From Paraconiothyrium sp. Pb-2020 (Eukaryota > Ascomycota > Dothideomycetes > Pleosporales > Didymosphaeriaceae), in the NCBI GenBank assembly GCA_022419385.1, contig JAJUBI010000002.1, forward strand, positions 4,216,001 through 4,280,000: a stretch of DNA of 64,000 nt, written 5' to 3'. Shown here in pieces: positions 41,896 to 51,527 of the stretch. Numbering within the stretch: the stretch's first letter is position 1; each line of letters begins with the position of its first letter. A program made the translations under genes and the position numbers. The notes beneath the pieces are model-generated. The model saw only the letters and a list, made by a program, of their open reading frames with translations, searched no databases and was not told where the DNA came from.

Positions 41896-44190
41896 CTATT
41901 GTTGCCGCCTCTGGTTGTACTGCGGATACTGTTGCGGGTTGTGCGGCGACGATTGTGGCTGTTGCGTCCAGGATCCCTGGTAATCAATTTGGTTCCCATA
42001 AAGACCCAGCCCAAGTGTGTTCAGATTGTTGTAATCAGGTTGCATCGTAGTAGTGGGTACTCCGGCCTCATATATGTTCGTGTTCGGAAGCTGATATGGT
42101 ATCTGCTGATCGAAAGAGGTTGCCATCGGGGCCCAGTCGAAAACGTTGCCGACGGTATCGAAGTCATGTTGCGTCACCACAAGCGGGCTAACGTTCGGAA
42201 TGTCAGGCAGAACGGGTGCCTGAGATATGCCGAGACCCATGGGCGCTGTTGGTGAGGTGTATGCGTTTGCATAGCCGGTCGATGCGCAATGGGAAGCAGA
42301 TGTCTGGTAACCGTGAACATGAGCTTGATCCTGAGGGGTAATCGGCAGGGGTCGAAAAGAGTTTGCAAAAAAGCTGTTTTGTGACTGCATTTGGTGTTGA
42401 TTGTGTTCGTGTGAAGCTGGACGTCGAAAGAGATTCATGAGTGAGCCACTGAGAGCGCTCGCTTTCTCTTTTTCCTTCCCCTTGCCCTTTTTCTTGTCGA
42501 TTTGCTTATCGATATGGGGGTAGTCTTTCCACGATGCCATGGTCATGCCCTCTTTGAAGTGGTTCGAGATGTGCGTCTCCCGCTTGTCCCAGGTCTCCAG
42601 GCGGTCGCCACAGAACCCACACGTCCATCCTTCTGCGACAGTCTCAGCAGCTGTTTTCCAGCGGGCCTGCACAATGTCAAACAGAGTGGCATTGTGAAAA
42701 TTTTTGATGTGCTGTCGTAGGTGGTCTGGTCGATAGAAAGTTCGGTCAGTCGCGTCTCTCTTCGAGCACTCGTCGATTCGGTGGTTGTGGAGAAAGTGCT
42801 CTTCCGTTGGATTTTTGACCATGCAAAAAGCGCATACCGATCCTGTATTGGTGCGATTCGGGAAACTCAAACGGGGGCCATCCAGCATGCACGTCCATCG
42901 AGCGGCTTGAGTTTTGGGTCGGTGTTGGGTATCTTCATGCCGCCGCCACGATTTCGGTACCAGAGCCTTGAGACAGAAAGTACATTGCCATGTCTCCTGG
43001 TCAGCATCAAGGGATTGGTCGATAGGCGACGTGGCCATCGAAGCTGGCGAAAGGAGGAGAGGGGTCTGGGGCACATCCGCATTGTGAGTCCGCCGGTAGT
43101 CCTTCTTCTTGCCCCTTCGCGAGGGTCTTGCGGTAGCCGAGGTACGACGATAGGACGACTCTGCTTGGGAACTCTCCTGTAGGTATTTGGAGGCGCCTAT
43201 GTTGGCGCGTGGGGTCTCGAAATCATCGCTATCTTCGGCGCCTTCTACTTCGCTGCCGCTCTCGGCCTGGTGTGCGTTCATCTGCCGAGCTCTCGCGTTG
43301 GTGAACCATGTGTTGACTTGTTTCTCAGTGATACCGCAGTCTTGGGCTAGCCATCGCTTTGTATCAGCAGTCGGATAAGGATTGTGCCTATTGGCGTCTA
43401 GCCAGGCTTGCAGTCGATTTAGTGCAGCTATTGGAAGCTTTGAATTTCGGCCCGCGCGAGATCGCTTCACCCGGTGTTCTGGTGAAGACGGCGATGACGG
43501 TGAAAGAGTGTGGGCGGGCACGCAGTTAGAGCAGTACTTCGACTGAACCTGCAAAGAGACGTCACAAGCCGAGCAGCGTGAAACTGAGCGTAGACGTTTC
43601 AGTCCTAGACCTTGCATGCTTCCGGGAATTTCCAGCTGAGGAAGGTCTCTGCTGTTGGTAGAGGATCCGTTGTCGTAGGCATAGCTTGGTAAATGGAAAG
43701 TGCCCGACACTTGTGGCATTTGGAGTGTTCCAGGGTTCGTGAGCTGCCAAACTTCACATTCTAAGCAGGTTCGGTCGAAAGCTGGGAGATCAGGGAGCAC
43801 GAAACTATGACTTGGTGTATCACTCGTTGTAAAGACGTTCAACTGGGTAGTAATCGGATCGACGAGAGAATCTTCTCGCGCACGAGTGCAATGGCTCTGC
43901 AGTGACTCAATCAGCTCCATGCTACTGCATGTGGTAGCTAGTCTACCAACCGGCGTGTTCCAAATATCATCTCCATTGAAGATGACCGGGGTGTGATGCT
44001 GAGCATGGTACGCATGAGTATTGTTTGGTGCCTGAGCCTGGAGCTGTTGACTGTAAGCTACCGTGTACTGTTCGGAGTCTGTTGGCTGTCGTACGGATGG
44101 TGATACTGCACGACTGGTGTCGTAACCAGAGTCTGAAGACCAGATGCTCGAGGCATTGGGTTTAGAACCAATCTCCTTTGGAGACAACAT
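41896..44190 (-). CDS. Homeobox (TALE/KN-type) plus C2H2 zinc finger transcription factor
   Basis: Single-exon frame of 764 residues from ATG 44190; the frame extends upstream only through a TTG. A homeodomain lies at about residues 251-305: LPIAALNRLQAWLDANRHNP, YPTADTKRWLAQDCGITEKQ, VNTWFTNARARQM. WFxNxRxR is helix 3, and the NPYPT lead is typical of KN/TALE types. Downstream are C2H2-like fingers: CTFCLKALVPKSWRRHEDTQ near 405, PDHLRQHIKNFH near 500 and CGFCGDRLETWDKRETHISN near 540, so the protein can have two DNA-binding modules. Flanks are Ser/Gln/Pro-rich with a basic tract (KKKGKGKEKEKA) and a Gln-rich C-terminus (PQQYPQYNQRRQQ). Proteins with this layout occur in Pezizomycotina as developmental regulators; I do not assign an orthologue. 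Nuclear. Confidence 0.9.
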   Translation of the reverse strand: MLSPKEIGSKPNASSIWSSDSGYDTSRAVSPSVRQPTDSEQYTVAYSQQLQAQAPNNTHAYHAQHHTPVIFNGDDIWNTPVGRLATTCSSMELIESLQSHCTRAREDSLVDPITTQLNVFTTSDTPSHSFVLPDLPAFDRTCLECEVWQLTNPGTLQMPQVSGTFHLPSYAYDNGSSTNSRDLPQLEIPGSMQGLGLKRLRSVSRCSACDVSLQVQSKYCSNCVPAHTLSPSSPSSPEHRVKRSRAGRNSKLPIAALNRLQAWLDANRHNPYPTADTKRWLAQDCGITEKQVNTWFTNARARQMNAHQAESGSEVEGAEDSDDFETPRANIGASKYLQESSQAESSYRRTSATARPSRRGKKKDYRRTHNADVPQTPLLLSPASMATSPIDQSLDADQETWQCTFCLKALVPKSWRRHEDTQHRPKTQAARWTCMLDGPRLSFPNRTNTGSVCAFCMVKNPTEEHFLHNHRIDECSKRDATDRTFYRPDHLRQHIKNFHNATLFDIVQARWKTAAETVAEGWTCGFCGDRLETWDKRETHISNHFKEGMTMASWKDYPHIDKQIDKKKGKGKEKEKASALSGSLMNLFRRPASHEHNQHQMQSQNSFFANSFRPLPITPQDQAHVHGYQTSASHCASTGYANAYTSPTAPMGLGISQAPVLPDIPNVSPLVVTQHDFDTVGNVFDWAPMATSFDQQIPYQLPNTNIYEAGVPTTTMQPDYNNLNTLGLGLYGNQIDYQGSWTQQPQSSPHNPQQYPQYNQRRQQ

Positions 44191-46221
44191 GGCCTGGGTG
44201 TGGTAGCTTCGTCCCAGAAACCTGGTAGCCAAGGATGTCAGGATCTGATTGGGTGAACAGTAGGGTTCCCCGGCCTGATTGGGATGGGTAAACAAGACAC
44301 AGGGTCCTGCCGGAGATGGTCTTCGTGAATCGTGGTCGAGTTGGTGTTGCGCGCTTGTTGTTCGTCGTCGCGACCGTGAAGCTGTGTTGCACGGAATAGC
44401 TCGCCAGTGAATCTGGACTTGCAGAATAGCGGCAAAGGCGACGAGGCCGCCATTTCATATTAGCCAACGCACCCCGCATCGCAACAGTACGTAGCATTCG
44501 CAGCATGAATGGTGTCGTGTGGCTAAGTGTGGCGCGTACAGTCAGTGATTGGACCAGGTCTATTAACAGCTGCACAAGGATACGCACCGTCCGCGCTTCA
44601 GGGGAGGGTTGAGGCTCAGTCGCGGTTGGGGTCCAGCGCTAGGCCCGTCGCGGCATCGGTCCGTCGCTTTTCCGCCGGCCGTGCACGGGGTGTCGTCGGA
44701 AAAGGCGCCTCGGCCAATCGGACACGCCTGCACAGGAGCGGCAGAACCTGTGGCGGTGTACGCCAGCGGTAAGCGGGAAGCCAATCGTGGCTAAGAATGC
44801 ATCGCACAGCCATCGCGGGCGGATCATCTCGTCGGCGGTGGCCGCGGTCAGACGCCTGGTCGCTGCAGCTTGCGCGCTTCGGCGGTGTGCATTGCGCGGT
44901 GCGGGCGCTCCACTGGCTGTGCTTGACGTCAAGCCGCAAGGCTATGAAATGCCCGTCGACTATTACACCGCATCCCGCCCGCCTCGGAGCATTCTCATCC
45001 CTCTCGTCGTTCGCAAGGCCTCGGACCTTCCGGCGGTCTGGTGTGCCTCGAGGCCAATCGTTTCACCGCTGCACTGCGTCGTCAGCACGTGGAACGCTTC
45101 TCCACCAAGCTCATCATCGTGCAGTTCCTATTGCAGAGCTCGGCATTACCGCAGCCCGAAAGGGACAATGCAACACGTTTCGCGCGCGTCGAGACGGTAG
45201 ATGGTAGTTGAGACGGCCTCATGAAGCTGCAGCCCTTTGCATATCCTTATCTAGCGTCGCTATCCGCGACGAAGTGCACTCGAACAATCGAAGGCATCTC
45301 CGTGCAGCATATGCCATTGATGGGAAGTCGATGTTTGATCATGGTCGCTGGCCGCTGAGACCGGCGGGAGTACGACACGCGCGTTGCTAACAGCCTTCCT
45401 TTCGTTGAAGATCAGCGTCTTTGCCCAGGCGACGCCGAGCAGCATACCCTGATGACGCTAATTCGATAGTCGAGCATCTATCGTTTGGCGCTGAACAATT
45501 CCTGGGCCAGCTGCCCTCTCGCACAAATTGATGGATCCGTGGAGTTGCTGCGCAGCCGAGCATGTCGTGGTGTTGCTGACGCCGAGGAAGCGAAGGCGCA
45601 AAGCCGCGTGAGGGAGGCCCGAGCAGTGCACAAACTCCAGATGTCGTGACAGCAAGAGCCTCGGCCGAGCATCCCCAATCACACTGTGTCCTGCGAAATA
45701 CGCACATGATCTCGTTGAGGACTGATGCGATGGAGCCGTGCACGGGAAGAAGTGCTGTAAGCGGTCTATTAACAGCCCTCCCATCACGCGCCGCCTGCAA
45801 TGGCCCAGCAAACGCAGAACACATAGACGCAACAAGCAATTTCGTAGAACTCCTGCTACCATAATCCTGTCGTCTCTACGTCGGACATTTGCATGGAGCT
45901 TTGCGCTAATACGTTCTGCCCATGAGTCTGCCCTCTCTCAGTACAAGTCCACGTCATCGACGTCCTCTTATGTAACCAGGTATTTGGAGCTCATTGTAAG
46001 GTGAGAGAGCAAATTTTGTAGAGCACCCGTCATGCCTTCATAGAGATCTTTAGCCAAGAGCGCGTAATCGTGGTCCGGGCAAAGGCAGCGAGTATCTACA
46101 CAGTACAGTCGACCATGAGATCGTTTCTCGGGGCGGTCTCTTGATTACCTACCAGACGTGAGACCAGCAGGCAGCAGCGAGCGCTAGGTACTCGAAAGGG
46201 TGGTCTGTGCGGGCCTATTGT
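44191..46221. other. Gene-poor, partly GC-rich segment
   Basis: About 2 kb upstream of the homeobox gene. From about 44.58 to 45.9 kb the DNA looks GC- and CpG-rich, with many overlapping Arg/Ala/Pro-rich frames on both strands, none with a domain. It could include a long leader for the homeobox gene. No transposon or RNA gene recognised. Confidence 0.35.
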
Positions 46222-46794
46222 ATGCCACGGCAGGCGTATTTGGACAGCTACCATCTTCCTTCCTACGCTACGTCGCCTGCACAGGTGCGAACTGAGACGC
46301 CAGCATTTCTTACCATGGCACATCCGACTGCCCAAGCACCAACACAGTTGCAAACTCACACGGACCCCCCTTTTCGGGCAGCGCCTTGTACTGGTATATT
46401 CATTCTTGTCGTGGAGGATAACACCATCAATCGCACGATCGCCCGTAGGATACTCGAAAAGCTAGGCCATACAGTAGATGTTGTATGCGATGGGCAGGAA
46501 GCACTAGACTATCTCTGCAAAACATCCGGAAAACGCCAGCCCGACATTGTCTTCATGGACACTAGCATGCCCGTCCTCGATGGCTACGAGGCTACTCGCC
46601 GGATCCGGAACGACGCGGATCGATTTGACGGACGGACACGCTCACTACCTATCATTGCAACTTCACCATTTGCACAGACAGGTGAGGGGGAAAGATGCCA
46701 CGAGGCTGGCATGGACGATTGGATACCGAAGCCGCTGCGTCCAAAGACATTTAATGCAGCGGTGCTCAAGTGGATGTCACCGATGGGACCTTGA
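46222..46794 (+). CDS. Stand-alone response regulator receiver domain protein
   Basis: 190 residues from ATG 46222; the upstream frame opens only with GTG. After about 60 residues of Ser/Thr/Pro-rich sequence comes a complete CheY-like receiver: ILVVEDNTINRTIARRILEK (acidic pair in VEDN), PDIVFMDTSMPVLDGYEATR (phospho-acceptor Asp in FMDTSMP), LPIIATSPF (conserved Thr/Ser switch) and GMDDWIPKPLRPKTF (Lys in KPL). VxDNxxNxxVxxxxLxxxG and MDxxMPxMDG are the pattern of fungal hybrid histidine kinase receivers. It lacks the kinase and HATPase modules, and there is no output domain. It may therefore be a free receiver acting as a phosphate sink or carrier, or a remnant of a larger hybrid kinase. 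Confidence 0.82.
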   Translation: MPRQAYLDSYHLPSYATSPAQVRTETPAFLTMAHPTAQAPTQLQTHTDPPFRAAPCTGIFILVVEDNTINRTIARRILEKLGHTVDVVCDGQEALDYLCKTSGKRQPDIVFMDTSMPVLDGYEATRRIRNDADRFDGRTRSLPIIATSPFAQTGEGERCHEAGMDDWIPKPLRPKTFNAAVLKWMSPMGP

Positions 46795-47340
46795 GTAGGA
46801 AAGCTGTCGCGGCAATGGCTCTGCACAAACTTAAAGTCTCCAATCTCCAAATACCCTGAGTTGCCCCCGTAGTGGCTAATACATCCACCGGAAAGTTTAA
46901 GTAACGAACCTTCGTCAGCTTTTGCGTTGCCCACCCTGAGAGACCCTAGCTCCTTCTGATACACTCGAATCGAGTTGGGATTAATTACGATTGTTCCTCG
47001 CGCTAGCACTGCGAGATGTCTGCTTTGTCGAAGATCTACCCAAGTACGTGCTGATGGGCGGAATCACGATTCTCCACACTACTCCCCGGCTGAATCCTGG
47101 TTAAATGAGCGCCGCTACGACGGGCCTCGGAATGGACCAGTTGCAGAAACACCAAAATCGTTACGCCCGAGTCGCTTGTGCTAAGAGATCTTCATTATAT
47201 GAGATTGCTAGGGTCTATTAGTCGGGACTACTAACCGTTGGCATAGAGGGGTACCCATAATCGGGGGGTTTCTGAGATGTATTAAAAGGATGTTGGCGAT
47301 ATTCGTATGCGATCTGGGAGCTCATCTCCATGTTTTGACG
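46795..47340. other. Intergenic, no gene seen
   Basis: Holds the GH62 promoter and the receiver gene's 3' end. Confidence 0.4.
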
Positions 47341-48393
47341 ATGAAGTCGATTTTGGTCTTCTGGGCTGCTGCCGCCTTCGCAGCTGCAAGTAGCATATTC
47401 CATCCGCAGCCTCGCTTCCCACTCGCTACACGCAACACAACACTCCCAAGCAGCTTCAAGTGGGCGTCTACGCAAGCACTAGTCTACCCGAAGAATGATA
47501 CCCGAGCTATCGCAGGTATCAAAGATCCCTCAATCATTTCCGTAAACGGCACCTACCACGTCTTCGCCAGCACAGCAAAATCCGAGTCGCCCAACTATTC
47601 GCTAGTTTACTTCAACTTCACTTCCTTCGATGAGGCTGGCTCTGCGCCTTTCAATTACCTAGATCAATCTGGAATCGACACCGGCTACCGTGCTGCACCA
47701 GAAGTCTTCTATTTCGAGCCCCACAAACTATGGCATCTCGTATTCCAGAATAACAATGCAGCATACAGCACGAACCCAGATATCAGTGATCCTCTGGGCT
47801 GGTCAGCGCCAACCAACTTCTACAATGGCACGCCCGCGATAATCGAACAATACCTTCCGGGTGGATACTGGGTCGACATGTGGGTCATCTGCGACGAGCT
47901 GAACTGCCACCTCTTCTCCTCGGATGACAACGGGCGCCTTTTCCGAAGCCAAACACCCCTCGCCAACTTCCCCAACGGCATGAGCGAGCCCGTCATTGCG
48001 ATGGAAGCGCCCTCCAAATACGATCTCTTCGAAGCGTCCAACGTGTACAACATAGGGAATTCATCCTATCTGCTTCTCGTAGAATGCATCGGCACAGCAG
48101 GGCGGTATTTCAGGTCATGGACTAGTTCGGATCTTGCTGGGCCGTGGGATGTGCTCGCCGCGACGGAAGAGCATCCTTTCATGGGCGAGCAGAATGTGGT
48201 GTTTGAAGGGCCACAATGGACGAGGAGTATCAGTCATGGGGAGGTGATTAGGACGGACGTGGATCAGAATTTGAGGATTGAACCGCATGGGATAAGGTAT
48301 CTTTATCAGGGTGTTGACCCGAATGTGACTACAAATTACAACAACTTGCCGTGGAGGCTCGCGCTTCTTACGGAGGTTGAGGATACGTACTAG
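47341..48393 (+). CDS. Alpha-L-arabinofuranosidase (GH62)
   Basis: 350 residues, single exon. ATG 47341 starts a signal peptide (MKSILVFWAAAAFAAASS); the frame is open upstream but that ATG fits best. GH62 features: FKWASTQALVYPKNDTRAIA, the catalytic-base Asp in IKDPSIISVNG (about 62), WHLVFQNNNAAYSTN, the Asp in YWVDMWVICDELNCHLFSSDDNG (about 179), and the probable acid Glu in LFEASNVY (about 231). Length and Cys positions are typical of the catalytic module, and no carbohydrate-binding module is present. It releases arabinose side chains from arabinoxylan and acts outside the cell. Several N-glycosylation sequons (NGTY, NYSL, NFTS) are present. Fits the window's plant-wall-degrading theme. 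Confidence 0.95.
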   Translation: MKSILVFWAAAAFAAASSIFHPQPRFPLATRNTTLPSSFKWASTQALVYPKNDTRAIAGIKDPSIISVNGTYHVFASTAKSESPNYSLVYFNFTSFDEAGSAPFNYLDQSGIDTGYRAAPEVFYFEPHKLWHLVFQNNNAAYSTNPDISDPLGWSAPTNFYNGTPAIIEQYLPGGYWVDMWVICDELNCHLFSSDDNGRLFRSQTPLANFPNGMSEPVIAMEAPSKYDLFEASNVYNIGNSSYLLLVECIGTAGRYFRSWTSSDLAGPWDVLAATEEHPFMGEQNVVFEGPQWTRSISHGEVIRTDVDQNLRIEPHGIRYLYQGVDPNVTTNYNNLPWRLALLTEVEDTY

Positions 48394-49739
48394 GGCTTTC
48401 GTCAGAGACAAATATGAAGAATGGTAGATTTTTCGCACTGTGCAGTCCCCATCTTAGGTTGTGCACATAGAGTCGCAGTGAACCTTTTTTGTTCAGCATC
48501 TACGTAAAACGGTAGTCACAACTGATCCCTACACAAGCACATCGTTAACCCATGTAAGTATCTCGGTGTTGTATTCTACAAGTGTCTCACTACAACTCTC
48601 CATATAAATCGGATTTGACCAGCTCACGATGGAATACCTACTCTCAGTTACGGCAGATGAGTACGCATATAAAAGGTTTGCATGGAAACCCAAGAACATT
48701 ATTGCACGATGGACGCATACGCATTGACGAAGCAAGAAGTACAATCTGGTATGCCAGTAAAAGGTGACTAGCAAACTTTCGTCAATGAAGTACTCCAACA
48801 GGACCATCGTAACATTATCAACTACTAGAACCTAAAGAGAACTGCTTGCTTGAGAAACTGGAGCATGTAATGTGTATAAAGAAGCACAATGTGTAGCAAT
48901 AAATCGGCGACCGCGTTTCATTTGCTTTCGAAGTTACGGTCCATCCCCAAGACCACCTTTCCTCTGCAAACTTCCAGCAACATCTGACTGTATCCTGCTG
49001 ATTACTGCAGACGGCTACATGGCCAATGGTCTCAGCTTCTCTCCTTAGCCGCCACCTACTTCGATCGTGCCGTCGTACGCTCCCAAACTCAAGTGGATAA
49101 CGTACATGCCATCTTTCCCACGCGTTTCCTGAACAACTCCACTTTACTGTCATGCCGGACAATTTTGTACATGGGGCCTAGTCTGAATGTAATGAGGTAA
49201 CGAGCGGACAGTCGCAAAGGGCAGAGGATGCTCATATTGTAGTTTCGGAGCGCGGAGGAGACGTTCGTAAATTCTGAGAGGCGACTATTGGAGTTGGACA
49301 AGGTGGTGTAGGGCAATGATGATGCGCGTAGTCACTTGAAAGGTTGCCTACGATGCTTATTATGGTAGTACTGTTGGAACAAATCCTCGATCCCTGCTAT
49401 GTCTGACTTGTCAACATGTTTATGTAATGTCGCGCAATATGGAAAACGAGGGCCTGCAATTGTTGATGCCGTCCGCGGTTCAGGAAAGTCATCGGTCGAA
49501 TGAGCAAAGGCGACGACGATCGAGCCTTTTCGTCAGTCTTGAACAGTATGCCTATGTTCACATCAGTGCACTCTTGAGATTGACCTAAAAGCCGGTATCG
49601 GATGCGAAACACTCCGACTGGGCGCATGGACAGGTGGGCAGCCAGCCATTGCTGTCGAACCACTCAATTGTCTACAAGCACATATTGACTATTTGTACAC
49701 AATCCCTCCATCCTCCTCATATCCTTCCGTATGCACCCT
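48394..49739. other. Intergenic, no gene seen
   Basis: Short frames only (for example 48818-49162 and 49397-49663 minus). No domain, repeat or RNA gene recognised. Confidence 0.4.
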
Positions 49740-50100
49740 CTATAGCTTGCTGATGAAAAGACGGGCCGCGAAGAGGCGGACGCGCTGGGGCAGGATGTAC
49801 TTGGACATGACGTAGATGAGCGTCGGGAGCAGGACGAACGCCATGGTGGTCTCGTTGACGAAGAAGAAGGGGATGAGCTGGGGCATGGCCGACTTGAGGA
49901 TAGTCTATGACCTATTAGTATCCTCCCATGTCCTTAGCGCTGTGCATCGGGAGGGAGCGCACCATCTGCTGAGGGGCGACCTCAGTCTTCTTGCTCTGTG
50001 TGGCAGCGAGGGCCGGGCGCGCCATGACGGACGGGCGAACCATGGCAGGCTGGCGGAGAGCGGCCCTGGTGAGAGGGCGGAAAAGGCGTGCGGCGTTCAT
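49740..50100 (-). CDS. atp8: Nuclear-encoded mitochondrial ATP synthase subunit 8
   Basis: Exons complement(49963-50100) and complement(49740-49904), 100 residues. The intron (atg|gtgcgc ... tactaat ... catag|act) keeps the frame exactly. The C-terminal 49 residues are a canonical fungal Atp8: MPQLIPFFFVNETTMAFVLL, then the membrane helix TLIYVMSKYILP, then RVRLFAARLFISKL. MPQL(V/I)PF at the start and RxFISKL at the end are signatures of the protein normally encoded in mtDNA. Here it is preceded by an Arg/Ala-rich, acid-poor leader (MNAARLFRPLTRAALRQPAM), a strong mitochondrial presequence. The gene uses the standard code, GC-rich nuclear codons and a nuclear-type intron, so it is a functional nuclear copy rather than an mtDNA insert. 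The product belongs to the F0 peripheral stalk in the inner membrane. Pleosporales such as Parastagonospora are reported to lack atp8 in mtDNA, which fits. Confidence 0.93.
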
Positions 50101-50714
50101 CGTGGGCTCTGTGAGAGGGTATGGGTCAGCGCGCGGTTCCGGGAGGTCAATTGGTGCAGAGGGGTGGCTTGCGAAAGAATTGGCGTACCGGAGAGGTCTG
50201 AGAAAGCCCGGGGAGATGGATCTGGATGGGTGGTGGTCGGGGAAGCTGTTCGGAGGTGTAGGAAAAGCTCTCCGTGATGCTGCCGTCGGGAGATTCTCGG
50301 CGTGACGGTGCTTATGTAACACCGCTTCCTCCCATCTATCGTCTTAATGTCGCTTGAGTGCAAATCCTCTACGAACACCTCATGATCACTTCTGCGCGTC
50401 CATGTCCTCCGGAGAGGCGATTGTAGCTATCGCATACTTGATTCGGCACACAAGGGCAGTCATCGTTAGCCACCACCCGCGAGGGGCCTTTGCCGTGCTA
50501 TGCCCTAGGGGTCTCATACGCATCGAATGCGGTCTTGGACAGAACAGAGCCATTGCGCTTGTTCCTGCAAAGATAATCATTATTGCTAACCCTTACTCTT
50601 GACTAGCTAGGATACCTCATTGAGCGCCATTCGCACATTCTTGTCTCTACCTACTGGAATGGTGAACATCCGTCTGCAACACTACCACCGCCCAACTAAG
50701 CTCCTCCTCGAATC
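50101..50714. other. Intergenic, no gene seen
   Basis: atp8 promoter side and 3' end of the following gene. A CT-rich leader lies just upstream of atp8. Confidence 0.4.
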
Positions 50715-51473
50715 TCACTTCGGAGACTGTAGCGTTACGCTATTGATCTTGCATGTCACAACATTGCCACTGACGGTCGCACTCACGCCCGACACCGCGT
50801 AGTTACTCGCCCCATTGTAGTTCTCTGGCGCATTCGTACACCAGCTCGTACTCGTACCAGACGACGTCTAACATCCTTAATCAGCAATTGCCCGACCGCA
50901 TCACAACTACAACTTACAATAACGACGTTATCGAATACGAGCGGCCCGAAGTCCCACGACACGCCCGTCAACTCAATCGCAAATAGCACCTGATTGAACG
51001 TCTTGCTACCGAGCGCAAAACTATTCGACACGCTCGAGCCCCCTCTGGTTAGCTTGCTCGTCCAAGTACTACCACTCGAGTCCTTCACGTTCGAAAACGC
51101 GACGCTTTCGCCCTGGTACGTGTTGAAGCCACTGCCCCACGGCAAACTAGGGTTTGAGCAGCACCAACCGCTGCCGATCCACCAGGTACCCGAGCGACCG
51201 TCGAGCACGTTCTGATACCTGAAGTCTATGAGCTTGGTGATAGGGCGGGCGCGGAAAAGGCAGGGGCAGAGCATACACGCCGGAGTTGTCGGTAGGTTGC
51301 AGTCCAGGCCAGAGGTAGTACGTCCCAGCCTGGGGTAGCTTAGGTATTTGCATAGTCCCCGAGAAGGACAGGAAGGCTTGTGAGGAGGGCAAATTGTATC
51401 GCAGGAAGTACCATGTCGCCGCCGATACGGGCGACAAGAGCGCACTGACAGCGAGGAAAAGTGCGATAAGCAT
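50715..51473 (-). CDS. Secreted uncharacterised protein, ConA-like/G1-like beta-sandwich
   Basis: Exons complement(51277-51473), (50918-51218) and (50715-50867), 216 residues. The introns (gtatgc...cttcag; gtaagt...gttag) restore frame at both joins. Signal peptide MLIALFLAVSALLSPVSA. The mature protein alternates short beta-strands with aromatic and Gly/Ser loops: FLSFSGTMQIPKLPQAGTYY, LWPGLQPTDNSGVYQNVLDG, WWIGSGWCCSNPSLPWG, NTYQGESVAFSNVKDSS, FAIELTGVSWDFGPLVFDNV. This fits a concanavalin A-like or eqolisin-like jelly-roll seen in many ascomycete secretomes. I see no clear catalytic Glu/Gln pair and do not assign an activity. Cys residues (WCC, SWCT, VTCK) suggest disulfides. Confidence 0.82.
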
Positions 51474-51520
51474 GATGCCCGTGAGATACCTACGGCTTTC
51501 GAGCGCGAGGTTTGAGCGTA

Positions 51521-51527
51521 ATTTATA
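51521..51527 (-). promoter_or_regulatory. TATA box of the secreted-protein gene
   Basis: TATAAAT on the minus strand about 50 bp upstream of ATG 51473. Confidence 0.45.

Noticed and set aside
44527..45207. Several Arg/Ala-rich frames on both strands
   Set aside because: All frames are open in GC-rich DNA; no domain, splice pattern or codon bias singles out one.
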